From assembly GCA_022571845.1 (NCBI GenBank), contig JACZXB010000014.1:1-32217 (forward strand): a stretch of DNA of 32,217 nucleotides, in the 5' to 3' direction. The translations under genes were made by a program, and so were the position numbers. Below, in pieces: positions 1 through 7,437 of the stretch (positions are counted from its first letter, which is position 1; every line of letters begins with the position of its first letter). The notes below the pieces were generated by a model. It saw nothing but the letters and a program-made list of their open reading frames with translations, was not told where the DNA came from and made no database searches. This DNA is from Candidatus Zixiibacteriota bacterium. Its GTDB lineage: Bacteria; Zixibacteria; MSB-5A5; GN15; FEB-12.

Positions 1-1395
1 GGCATACAAGTCGGAGCCTTCGAGAGCTGTCTGGAAGCTCAAGGCGGATGCGTCATAAGCGATCAGGAAGTCAAATCCCCACATCTGCTCGGAACCTTTT
101 TCTAAGGTTACGCAAACGAGTTCATGTCCGCCCTGAGCGGTATTATGGGTTTTTTCAATCAAGACTTCATAAGGCTCAGTAAACAGTACATCAATAGTAG
201 TTTCACAACAGACGGTTTCTTTACCATCACTCACGCAAACTGTAAAGACGAACTGTTTGTCACCGTCGGCATCATCGGTGTTGAAAGTCACCAGACCAGT
301 GCTGGCGTCAATGCTGTAGCCGCCGACCGGAGTCGGGGACACACCACTAATGCTGAAGCTGATCGGGTCACAGTCGCCAGAGACCGCATCAAAATCGAAA
401 ACAAGCGTGTTGCCTTTTCCAATTGGAATGAGCTCACCGCAACCGTCGGTAAAGGACGGAGCCACGTTAGTGAAGTTCAAAGATGTTACACAGTTCGGTC
501 CGAGGTTGCCCGGAGTATCCTGAGCTTGTACATCAATTGAAAGTGAAGCTCCAACATCAGCAAGTGTCGGGCTGTATGACCACAAACCTGCCGGGGTTGT
601 AGAGCCAGGTCCGCTGTTCTGTACGAATGTCAGCGGACGATCACCCAATTGATCTCTGTCCTCAGCTTCATACTGGAATGTAGCTGTAGCACAGTGAGTT
701 ATGTTGAGACTCGTCGGACAATTCGTGATGTCCGGAGGCTCGTTTGGCACTTTAAAAAGTGTGTAACAAACTGGTCCAGCATAACCAGGAGCTGGAAGCG
801 GTCCCCAAATAGGGAATACTCCGCCTTCGTTACTCATTGCCCACAGCCATTCAAAATTGATATCATAGCCTGACTCTGCCAAGCAGATTGTCTTACCGGT
901 ATCACCTACAGGGATACCAGGAGCTGGAATGGTAATAACAATCGCTCTTTCATTAAATCCAGGCAGGAATCCTGTAGTCAAGGCCGAAGCGATACCACCT
1001 ATACCAAGTGTATCGCCGGCTGCCGCACCACCCATACCATTATTGGTAGGTGCATGATACAGAAAATAACCAACAAGTAATTGGCCCATAAAGTCAGTAT
1101 AAACCGACCCAAATTCCACAATTGTTGGTACCTGCCAGGTTGCTCCATCAGGTGAATAAATACGGAAACCGTTATTACAACCTCTGACAGAGTCAATTGG
1201 GTCAGCATTATCGAGATTCAGTATCCAGACAATCTCTTTTTCCACTTGTAGAGTGTCAGTGCCATCACTATTGATGACGCCGAAGCCACCCTGGACACTG
1301 GAAATATAGATAGATCCTGGACCAAAGGCATTGGCCAGCCCAAAAGAAAGAACCAGCATTGCTGCTAAGGCAAGAAAGAATGAATAGCGTTTCAT
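1..1395 (-). CDS. Secreted Ig-like/cohesin-like repeat protein (3' part outside window)
   Basis: The frame is open from an ATG at 1395 to the left edge, giving 465 visible residues with no stop, so the gene is cut off at its C-terminal end. An AGGAGA ribosome binding site lies six bases before the ATG. Residues 1-23 form a Sec signal peptide (MKRYSFFLALAAMLVLS, then LANA). From about residue 225 the protein has Ig/cadherin-like beta repeats, recognisable by phrases such as YSIDASTGLVTFNTDDADG and FTVCVSDGKETVCC. The last visible residues (WGFDFLIAYDASALSF) resemble the start of a cohesin-type beta sandwich. It is probably a large extracellular or cell-surface structural or binding protein. 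The next gene upstream on the same strand is also secreted and ends in a dockerin-like module, which suggests, but does not prove, a shared surface system. The exact ligand cannot be read from the sequence. Confidence 0.8.
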   Translation of the reverse strand, partial: MKRYSFFLALAAMLVLSFGLANAFGPGSIYISSVQGGFGVINSDGTDTLQVEKEIVWILNLDNADPIDSVRGCNNGFRIYSPDGATWQVPTIVEFGSVYTDFMGQLLVGYFLYHAPTNNGMGGAAAGDTLGIGGIASALTTGFLPGFNERAIVITIPAPGIPVGDTGKTICLAESGYDINFEWLWAMSNEGGVFPIWGPLPAPGYAGPVCYTLFKVPNEPPDITNCPTSLNITHCATATFQYEAEDRDQLGDRPLTFVQNSGPGSTTPAGLWSYSPTLADVGASLSIDVQAQDTPGNLGPNCVTSLNFTNVAPSFTDGCGELIPIGKGNTLVFDFDAVSGDCDPISFSISGVSPTPVGGYSIDASTGLVTFNTDDADGDKQFVFTVCVSDGKETVCCETTIDVLFTEPYEVLIEKTHNTAQGGHELVCVTLEKGSEQMWGFDFLIAYDASALSFQTALEGSDLYA

Positions 1396-1679
1396 TGTTT
1401 CTCTCCTAATTTCTTCGTTAACATTAATAAACGTCTTATTGTCGTTAAACATACTCGCTATACCCCCCACAATCCACAAAAACGAACACTTCAGCAGATG
1501 AGAGCCAACTAACCTGCAATTGATTCGGATTAGGTAATTGCGAATACATAAAACGTTCTTTCGTTTGAGCGCGTGTCATTTATACCTCTTTTAAGAGTCC
1601 TCCTTTCCACCTTGGGGGTTAAAGTTTGAATCACAGCTTTCAAAAATACTGCAATCCATCGCTTTTATTTTATATTTTT
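1396..1679. other. Intergenic region between two secreted-protein genes
   Basis: These 284 bases separate the stop of the dockerin-type gene from the start of the cohesin-like gene. I see the AGGAGA ribosome binding site of the latter and a short CTCTTTTAAGAG palindrome near 1587, but no convincing gene, no clear terminator and no strong promoter. The size suggests that the downstream gene has its own promoter. Confidence 0.5.
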
Positions 1680-2786
1680 CTAACATCCCAAACAAACACC
1701 CGGACTTCCCCTGAATATGAAATCTACCAGATAAACCAAATCCAGGATATTCGCGCAGATGCCATTACAATCCAAGTCGGCACGACAGAGTGGATTGGGT
1801 GCATTACCACCCCTGAATATGAAATCGACAAAGAAAGTCAGATCAAGTATATTTGCATAATTGCCGTCGTTATTAATATCCCCACAGGGGGTAGTTTCAT
1901 TGATTAACATGGTGCCGTCGTAAAGTTTTATGCGAGTTGAATCAATGAAGGCAGTGGAGTCCAGCACAACCTCAATAGAATCCCAGGGAGGCAAACTTGA
2001 GCGCTCGTAGTTGAGGCAGCTGAGGGTATCGGGAGGATCAACGGTTGTATCAATAGCCCACTGAGTACAAATCCAGCCATTGGTATCTAAAAATACATTG
2101 TAGTCCCAGGGAGACCAGGACGGGTCTGAAGAAACCAGATTGAAATTGTCATTGTACAGCTTTTCAATTTGAAGCAGGATTGTTCTCTCGGTAGTAGTAT
2201 CAGGGACATCAAGAACATCCACCAACAACCTCATCAAAAGCCCGCCCTGCTGAGGAGCAAACCCTGGAGTAACTCCCCCGCCGGATAAATCCGCAAACCC
2301 CACCAAAATCAAGCTTGTAGTATTCTGGAGCTGAGACTGTGCCCCAACCCATTCCCAGCCGCCGATTAAAGTTCCTACGGTGTCAAAGTTGCCAATTAAT
2401 ACTTCAAAAGCCTGTACATAAGTGAAATCGTAGGAACTGTCGGCATCAACATTGGTGGAGTCAATACATACGGAATCGACATCGTATGAATTGCATATCC
2501 AGTAGGTGGTATCATATGAAACGCCGCTATCGGTTTGAAACTCGACCAAACCGGGAGGGCCGTTTAAGGTGATTGCTAATTTGAAACCAACTATTGTATC
2601 TGCTGACGGAAAATTATCGATAAAAACAGAAATAACAGTATTTGTGGTGTTGGGAAACGCAATTGTATCACCTACCGATATCACTACATCATTCTGGGCA
2701 GATGACATCGAGCTAAAACTAAATAGAATTAGCATGACCGCTAGAGATAGCCGAAAAACTTTTGATGCAAAACTGACCGGGGCCAT
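1680..2786 (-). CDS. Secreted cohesin-like protein with C-terminal dockerin-like module
   Basis: The protein has about 368 residues. A signal peptide covers residues 1 to about 30 (LSLAVMLILFSFSSMSSAQ). The N-terminal half is beta-rich and begins with VVISVGDTIAFPNTTNTVI, a cohesin-like opening. The C-terminal 70 residues contain two dockerin-like calcium-binding loops, DINNDGNYANILDLTFF and DLDCNGICANILDLVYL, each followed by VDFIFRG. Cys residues bracket the module, and the protein ends in CLGC. Such dockerin-like tails are common in large sets of exported proteins of Zixibacteria-type genomes and probably mediate surface retention or assembly. Two ATGs stand side by side. AGGAGG lies three bases before the first (2789) and six before the second (2786), so the second is preferred. 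No enzymatic domain is visible. Confidence 0.8.
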   Translation of the reverse strand: MAPVSFASKVFRLSLAVMLILFSFSSMSSAQNDVVISVGDTIAFPNTTNTVISVFIDNFPSADTIVGFKLAITLNGPPGLVEFQTDSGVSYDTTYWICNSYDVDSVCIDSTNVDADSSYDFTYVQAFEVLIGNFDTVGTLIGGWEWVGAQSQLQNTTSLILVGFADLSGGGVTPGFAPQQGGLLMRLLVDVLDVPDTTTERTILLQIEKLYNDNFNLVSSDPSWSPWDYNVFLDTNGWICTQWAIDTTVDPPDTLSCLNYERSSLPPWDSIEVVLDSTAFIDSTRIKLYDGTMLINETTPCGDINNDGNYANILDLTFFVDFIFRGGNAPNPLCRADLDCNGICANILDLVYLVDFIFRGSPGVCLGC

Positions 2787-3684
2787 CATAGTCCTCCTGA
2801 AATCAGGGTTTCATTAGTTAACTGCTTTATAGATCAGAAATCTCTTGCACAACAGACAACAAGCGGTCAGGGCAATTGAATGCACCCGACAACTCTTTCG
2901 ATTTTCTGATTCTCTTCAGTTAACAGTTGCGGCCTATAAACGTAACCTGTTGTATATCCCGAGCGTCCCCCATAGGCCACCCGAAGATGAAGTAACTATT
3001 TAAGTACTCCGGAAAGTTACGAACCCATTAGTTGGGCTCTTTACTCTAACATAAGTTTAAGTTTGGATTGTTCACCTATCATCCGAGAGTAAATATACTG
3101 TCGTCCTTTCGAACTGTCAATAGGTAAAATGCAATCTAGGCCATTTTTTTTACTGTCCTGTTTTTGTAGAAAACCGTGGCAGGACGCTTGACCAATCTGA
3201 ATTGACAACAGACTTATGGATCTTCAAAAAAGCTACTTTGGGTCTAATCAGCATACTGTTGTAATTGTCAATCTTCATTTCAGTCAATCGAAACTGCCAT
3301 ACAAGAGGTTTCTGGTTTTAGCACTTAAGGTTAACTCTGGCAACAATTGTGCCGTTTGATTTTCTTACAAATGACCGCAGACCGCCTGTTTGAAGATTAT
3401 AACCCATTGTTTGTCAAAAGCTTATGCCCGCCGTTTTACGCCTATTTGAGAGGCTGCTCTATATAGGCAGTTATTTGCAAATTTTCAGCCTTATGCTTTG
3501 TCAAAAATTAATTGGAAACTGTTAAAATACTACTCAATTGTTCAGGCCGGGAAATTACAAATTCAAGCGACTTTGACAGGTTGCCAACAGCCCTTAGTGG
3601 TTGACTTGGCAAGAGTTCGACCGCTTATTCTGAGCTGTTACAAAACTTTGGTAACAATCAGAAATACTTAGTGAAATAATTCGC
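2787..3684. other. Long gap between divergent genes, no gene recognised
   Basis: About 900 bases separate the divergent genes at 2786 and 3685. I found no credible open frame, tRNA or repeat. A TATAAA at 2826-2831 (read on the minus strand) could be the -10 element of the dockerin-type gene. TTGTCA at 3498-3503 with TAAAAT 19 bases downstream is a weak plus-strand promoter candidate. GCCTAT/ATAGGC arms at 3440-3468 could form an imperfect hairpin. The length leaves room for an untranslated RNA, but nothing seen here identifies one. Confidence 0.4.
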
Positions 3685-4620
3685 ATGGCCAGAATATCTA
3701 ATCAGACCAAAGAAATCATTAACATTATTCTGTTCTTTTTGATGGTAGGAATCCTGGTAACTTTCTACTGGATCTATCCGCTGAGCCTGGCCAAAACCGG
3801 CATGGGCAGAAATGACCTCAAAGAATATAGTGACATGCTGGACACATTGTCGGAGCTGCCTAACGAAGCATTGCTCTGGGAAGAGGCCGGTCTTAAACCG
3901 GATACTTTCCGGGTAGATGCCGACGGGCTGACTACTTTGGCCTGTCTGCGCCTTCAGCCTGAAGACAGTGCGATCGGGACGGTATTTCTCCTGCATAATG
4001 ACAACCAAAATCGCGACTCGATTCTATGGCTGGCTTCAGCTCTTGTGCAAAACGGTTATATTGTATTAGCCTGTGACCAGCGAGCCTCGGGACGCTCCAG
4101 CGGCCAGTATCGGGGAGGCGGCCAGTACGAATCTTCTGATTTAGACGAGCTTATAGCGAATATAGATTTGCGTTATCGTATTCAACGTCCGCTGTTTGCT
4201 GTCGGTTTTGGTACCGGTGCAGATGCGGTTATTCTCTCTTCGCAAAAAGAAAGCCGCCTTGATGCCATCGTTGCTATAGAGCCATACCTGACTTCGACCC
4301 GCCTGTTAAATAAACTTAAGGAACAGCATGAAATGATCTGGTTTCCATTTTTCAGGTCGGTTGTCTGGTGGTGGTATGAAATGCGCTCAAGCTACGCCGT
4401 AGAGTACAGGGAGATTTCGGATATTGTTTCGGCAGAAATTCCTACTTTATTATTCGTGCCAGAAGAAGATTTGGAAGATGAAGAAGTGAGGCAGATTCTG
4501 ACAATATCAAAAGAGGCTGAGAGATTGATGATAAAGAAAACGCCGACCGACAGAAAAAAGCTAGAACAGATGCTTTTGGATTTTATCAATAACCAGCCAG
4601 CCGAATCTCCGACTTTATAA
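3685..4620 (+). CDS. Membrane-anchored alpha/beta hydrolase-fold protein lacking catalytic residues
   Basis: The protein has 311 residues. Residues 11-35 form one hydrophobic N-terminal helix (IINIILFFLMVGILVTFYW), so it is probably a signal anchor with the rest in the periplasm. From about residue 97 it follows the alpha/beta hydrolase layout: strand GTVFLLHN, then YIVLACDQRASGRSSG, then the nucleophile elbow at 174-178. The elbow reads GFGTG, so the catalytic Ser of the usual G-x-S-x-G is Gly176. The only His residues are 104 and 215, and none is near the C terminus where the catalytic His belongs. The fold seems kept and the chemistry lost, so a binding or scaffolding role is more likely than hydrolysis. 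The next gene starts 12 bases downstream, suggesting co-transcription with the AhpD-like selenoprotein. The ribosome binding site is weak. Confidence 0.75.
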   Translation: MARISNQTKEIINIILFFLMVGILVTFYWIYPLSLAKTGMGRNDLKEYSDMLDTLSELPNEALLWEEAGLKPDTFRVDADGLTTLACLRLQPEDSAIGTVFLLHNDNQNRDSILWLASALVQNGYIVLACDQRASGRSSGQYRGGGQYESSDLDELIANIDLRYRIQRPLFAVGFGTGADAVILSSQKESRLDAIVAIEPYLTSTRLLNKLKEQHEMIWFPFFRSVVWWWYEMRSSYAVEYREISDIVSAEIPTLLFVPEEDLEDEEVRQILTISKEAERLMIKKTPTDRKKLEQMLLDFINNQPAESPTL

Positions 4621-4632
4621 AGCTGATAATTT

Positions 4633-5187
4633 ATGGCTTTCATAAAATACATTTCCTATGACGAAGCTTCCGAAGAACTAAAAGCACTCTATGAAAAATA
4701 CGGCGGCAAGAACAAAATTCCGGCCAATATAGTCAGGATTGCCGGTTTTAACCCAAAGGCACTGGCCGCCCATATAGATTTATACAAGGCGATAATGTTC
4801 GGCAAGTCTCCTCTCAGCCGTGACCAGCGGGAGATGATAGCCGTAGTTGTCTCTGCTATAAATGGTTGCCACTACTGAATTGAGCATCACTGGTCCGCGT
4901 TGCGGGCTCTGGGGAATGTCGAAGATTCGCTTAAAGAGCAACTGGTCAGAGATTTCAAGTCTGCAGAGATATCTGATCTGGATAAAGCCATTTTGGATTA
5001 CGCCGCCAAATTAACCAAAGAGCCGGCATCTATATCCGTGAGCGATGTCAGTGATTTTCGAACCAAACACTCCGAACTAAATGACCATATGCTTCATGAT
5101 ATTGTTCAGGTTGTTTCATATTTCAATTATGTCAACCGCTTAGCTGACGGCCTGGGGGTTGAACTCGAAGAGCGCGACAATAAATAA
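4633..5187 (+). CDS. AhpD-like (carboxymuconolactone decarboxylase family) selenoprotein, TGA read as Sec82
   Basis: Read straight through one in-frame TGA at 4876-4878, this is a 184-residue AhpD/CMD-family protein. AhpD proteins carry the signature E-x11-C-x2-C-x3-H. Here Glu67, Cys79, codon 82 (TGA) and His86 fit it exactly, with TGA at the second, nucleophilic Cys (NGCHY-U-IEHHW). Both halves belong to the same family and frame: helices such as IPANIVRIAGFNPKALAAH come before it, and ILDYAAKLTKEPASI and VSYFNYVNRLADGLGVEL after it. A hairpin sits just downstream (separate entry). The expected activity is reduction of peroxides or of a partner disulfide through a Cys-Sec pair. The alternative is a pseudogene with a nonsense mutation or a sequencing error. 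The position of the codon and the intact second half argue against that. The gene follows the hydrolase-like gene by 12 bases. No selA, selB, selC or selD lies in the window. Confidence 0.85.
4876..4908 (+). promoter_or_regulatory. Putative bacterial SECIS element after the Sec UGA
   Basis: Immediately after the TGA, GGTCCGC (4892-4898) can pair with GCGGGCT (4902-4908), allowing G-U pairs, around a GTT loop. The loop begins 21 bases after the TGA, and its first base is G. Bacterial SECIS elements lie within the coding sequence just behind the UGA, with a small apical loop about 16-37 bases downstream and a G early in the loop. The fit is good but was found by eye. A folding calculation and covariation among relatives would test it. 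Confidence 0.6.
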
Positions 5188-5210
5188 AACGCTTCGGAAA
5201 TCCATCTCCT

Positions 5211-5335
5211 TGTAGGTCAGGAACCTTGTGTTCCTGACAATCTCTTCTTGGCAGAACCGCTAAAGGGTTCTGCCCTACTTTTCTAGGCGGACATGGTCCC
5301 GAGCGTAGTCTCGGGAGTCGAAGGGTGACAGCCAC
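5211..5335. repeat. Cluster of three small palindromic intergenic repeats
   Basis: Three hairpin units are packed between the selenoprotein gene and the asparaginase gene. Unit A at 5216-5238 has a perfect 9-bp stem (GTCAGGAAC/GTTCCTGAC, loop CTTGT). Unit B at 5250-5274 has a perfect 9-bp stem (GGCAGAACC/GGTTCTGCC, loop GCTAAAG). Unit C begins near 5286, with a 7-bp stem TCCCGAG/CTCGGGA at 5297-5316, followed by GTCGAAGGGTGA. Unit B recurs at 12584-12609 and unit C recurs, inverted, at 10191-10260. This makes them a dispersed REP/BIME-like family. In this convergent gap they could also act as two-way terminators. Confidence 0.75.
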
Positions 5336-5370
5336 ACGGTGAGTCCCGATTTCATCGACGTGGATTTGTA

Positions 5371-6435
5371 TTAATCTTTCTCAAACAAAGTCGCGCAATC
5401 TTCCAAGCGAGTGCCATTTTTATCGGTTACGGCAAATTTCGCCGGTCCCCACATGGAAACTCCGGTATGGCTGCCGTCTTTGGAAAGTAAGTAGAACCTT
5501 AGCCCAAATTCAGGGCGGCCCTTTTCATCAAGTAATCGATTTTCGGTATGAGCTTTGACCCGTTTTAGGATTTCTATCCCCGCATCTTTAGGCGACATGC
5601 CGCTTCGCATTAATTCTACCGCTGCAAAACTGCACAAATTCTGAAGATTGGCTTCACCACGACCGGTACTGCCGCATGAGCCTATTTCATTGTCCACATA
5701 CAATCCTGCACCTATTATCGGCGAATCTCCAACCCGTCCCGGAATCTTAAATGATAGTCCGCTGGTAGTAGTAACACAGGATATGTCGCCGTTGGCATTC
5801 ATTCCGGAGCAGTGAATCGTGCCGGCTGGACGGCCAAAGAATTTCGCCACATCCGGATCAAGCTCTGAATCCGGGGGCGGTACCCAGTCGTCCTTATTAG
5901 AGAGTGATTGTTTCCAGTAAAGCCAAATTTTACGTGCTTTTTCTGTAAGTAGATTCTCCTCCTGAAATCCATGTGCCCTGGCGAAGCGAAAGGCGCCTTC
6001 GCCGACCAGTAAAACATGGTCGGTTTGCGTCATAACAAGTTTAGCTACTTTTGAAGGGTTGCGGATTTTCTGAATTGCCGCGACGGCGCCTGCTTTGTGG
6101 GACGGGCCGTGCATGACCGCAGAATCCAATTCCACCACTCCGTTTTCATTGGGCAGCCCGCCAAGGCCAACGCTGATATCTTTCGGATCGTCTTCCTGAA
6201 TATTGACTCCGGCTATTACGGCATCAAGCGTGTCCTTACCGGCAAGCAGCATTTCGTAGGCTCGTTTGGTTGCCTTTTCGCCATTTGCCGACGAAATCGC
6301 TTTGACAGGAAAGTTACCTTTGGCCGGGCGCGCCATCTTGTCCAGCGCTTGCGCCTTGGTCAATAGAGGCACCGATGCTGCCAATGCAGCCGATGTTAAC
6401 AAGAATTTCCGACGTGAAACCGAGTTTTCCTTCAT
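5371..6435 (-). CDS. N4-(beta-N-acetylglucosaminyl)-L-asparaginase (glycosylasparaginase), Tat-exported
   Basis: The protein has 354 residues from the ATG at 6435, chosen because AGGAGG lies five bases before it. A longer frame starting at 6471 has no such site. The N terminus is a Tat signal: SRRKFLLTSAALAAS, followed by a hydrophobic stretch and an AQA cleavage site. The body is an Ntn-hydrolase of the glycosylasparaginase family. The autoprocessing and nucleophile Thr is Thr206 in GTIHCSG, followed by the family block IPGRVGDSPIIGAGLYVDN and GSCGSTGRGE. The enzyme cleaves the GlcNAc-Asn bond of glycosylated asparagine and is cut into alpha and beta chains before Thr206. The length matches the family. 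The location suggests turnover of glycopeptides in the periplasm. The gene stands alone, convergent with the selenoprotein gene. Confidence 0.9.
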   Translation of the reverse strand: MKENSVSRRKFLLTSAALAASVPLLTKAQALDKMARPAKGNFPVKAISSANGEKATKRAYEMLLAGKDTLDAVIAGVNIQEDDPKDISVGLGGLPNENGVVELDSAVMHGPSHKAGAVAAIQKIRNPSKVAKLVMTQTDHVLLVGEGAFRFARAHGFQEENLLTEKARKIWLYWKQSLSNKDDWVPPPDSELDPDVAKFFGRPAGTIHCSGMNANGDISCVTTTSGLSFKIPGRVGDSPIIGAGLYVDNEIGSCGSTGRGEANLQNLCSFAAVELMRSGMSPKDAGIEILKRVKAHTENRLLDEKGRPEFGLRFYLLSKDGSHTGVSMWGPAKFAVTDKNGTRLEDCATLFEKD

Positions 6436-6936
6436 ATCCACCTCCTGTGTAAATTTTTGTTGAGTGGGCAATATAGCAGACTACAGCCTGAACAAAATCG
6501 AATTTTTGACAACCTTCACAGAAAATTGAGTTGGGCTTGCTGAGCCGACTTGCCGCGCACTGAACATCTCATTTTGGCTCAAAAATGCAGGAAAATGGAC
6601 CACGGCCCCTCGACGCTTCGCGCGAATGGTCCACGGACCCTCGGGTACGAATGGCTTCGTTTTGTCATATTTAACATCTTTTTTTCTGTACTTTGATTTG
6701 CCGTTATGCAGGGTCACACGCCCGACGAGCCGGACGCAAGACCCTGCGCAACAGAAAAAATGGGTTCGTTTTGTCATATTTTACTTTCCGTATATCAGGA
6801 TTTGTAGTCATTTTGCAAAAGTCAAATTCTTGCTTCGTATTGCGGTACGGCGGAGTATTTTGTGGGGAATTGGGGGTGATTTTGACGGGAACCCATTTAG
6901 TAGGCGGGGCGGCCATCCTATTGACTCAATAAAATA
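6436..6936. repeat. Repeat-rich intergenic DNA, no gene recognised
   Basis: This stretch of about 500 bases has no convincing gene. It contains a direct repeat of about 23 bases at 6651-6673 and 6760-6782 (ATGGCTTCGTTTTGTCATAT and ATGGGTTCGTTTTGTCATAT), 109 bases apart. Between the copies is a hairpin with arms GCAGGGTC (6708-6715) and GACCCTGC (6740-6747). Further left, the near-copies TGGACCACGGCCCCTCG and TGGTCCACGGACCCTCG lie around 6595-6645. Several open frames run across it in different phases, as repeats often allow, but none shows domain-like composition or a ribosome binding site. It borders the toxin-antitoxin pair and may mark an insertion boundary. Confidence 0.6.
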
Positions 6937-7437
6937 TTATTCCCACTTAATGCCAAGTCTTCTTATCAATTCAAATGTGTCTATGCATGTTACACTAAAA
7001 GGTAAACAAACATCAGGTATTTTAACTTTCGTGTGTGTATTCAGATCGGAAACTTCTTCAGTAACTAACACTCTCTTCTTGACACAAGAATATGCTATCA
7101 ACCACCCGTCGGGATCGTTTGCATATTTTGATTTGGCAGTATCATAATATTGACTATTATCGTTAACCCAAACCATTAATTCGCCGTATTGAGTAGTTAC
7201 AGCTACGTAGTCAGTAGAAGCGAAAAAGTCTATAAACTCTGAATCTGCCCAATCTGATAATTCATCTTTACCTTTGTTCAGTTCCTCTTTGATCTTGTCA
7301 ATGCTTTCGATTTGACCGTTTCGAGCCTGTTCGACTAAACTCGTCCAAAACCTCGGTGCGAAGTCAAAAGCGTAGTAACGACGTTTCGCTTCAATGAAAA
7401 CGTTAGCATCGAGAACATATACGACTTCATCTTGCAT
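6937..7437 (-). CDS. DUF4411 PIN-like toxin candidate
   Basis: The protein has 166 residues from the ATG at 7437. It opens with VVYVLDANVFIEAKRRYYAF, the first PIN-type acidic residue being Asp10. Further conserved acidic positions occur in DPDGWLIAYS and VTEEVSD. This matches the DUF4411 branch of PIN-like nucleases, which is predicted to cleave RNA in toxin-antitoxin systems. Its start codon overlaps the stop of the upstream gene as TGATG, with GGGAG seven bases earlier, so the two are translationally coupled, the antitoxin candidate first. The activity is inferred from the family and context. A TTG one codon upstream is possible but less likely. Confidence 0.8.
   Translation of the reverse strand: MQDEVVYVLDANVFIEAKRRYYAFDFAPRFWTSLVEQARNGQIESIDKIKEELNKGKDELSDWADSEFIDFFASTDYVAVTTQYGELMVWVNDNSQYYDTAKSKYANDPDGWLIAYSCVKKRVLVTEEVSDLNTHTKVKIPDVCLPFSVTCIDTFELIRRLGIKWE

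Noticed and set aside
124-540. Plus-strand open frame of 138 codons
   Set aside because: It lies opposite the clear secreted-protein gene and has no ribosome binding site or domain-like sequence. It is a shadow frame.
4876-4878. Nonsense mutation that splits an AhpD-like pseudogene
   Set aside because: The TGA occupies the exact catalytic Cys position, the following half is intact, and a SECIS-like hairpin is present. Selenocysteine explains it better, though it is not proven.
5211-5320. Short CRISPR array
   Set aside because: The units are different palindromes, with no equal spacing or repeated direct sequence and no cas genes nearby.
6436-6471. Upstream start for the asparaginase gene
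   Set aside because: It lacks a ribosome binding site, while the ATG at 6435 has AGGAGG five bases upstream and gives a normal Tat signal.
6481-6932. Several overlapping open frames of 70-173 codons in the repeat block
   Set aside because: They overlap in opposing frames, are built from repeats, and have no ribosome binding site or recognisable domain.
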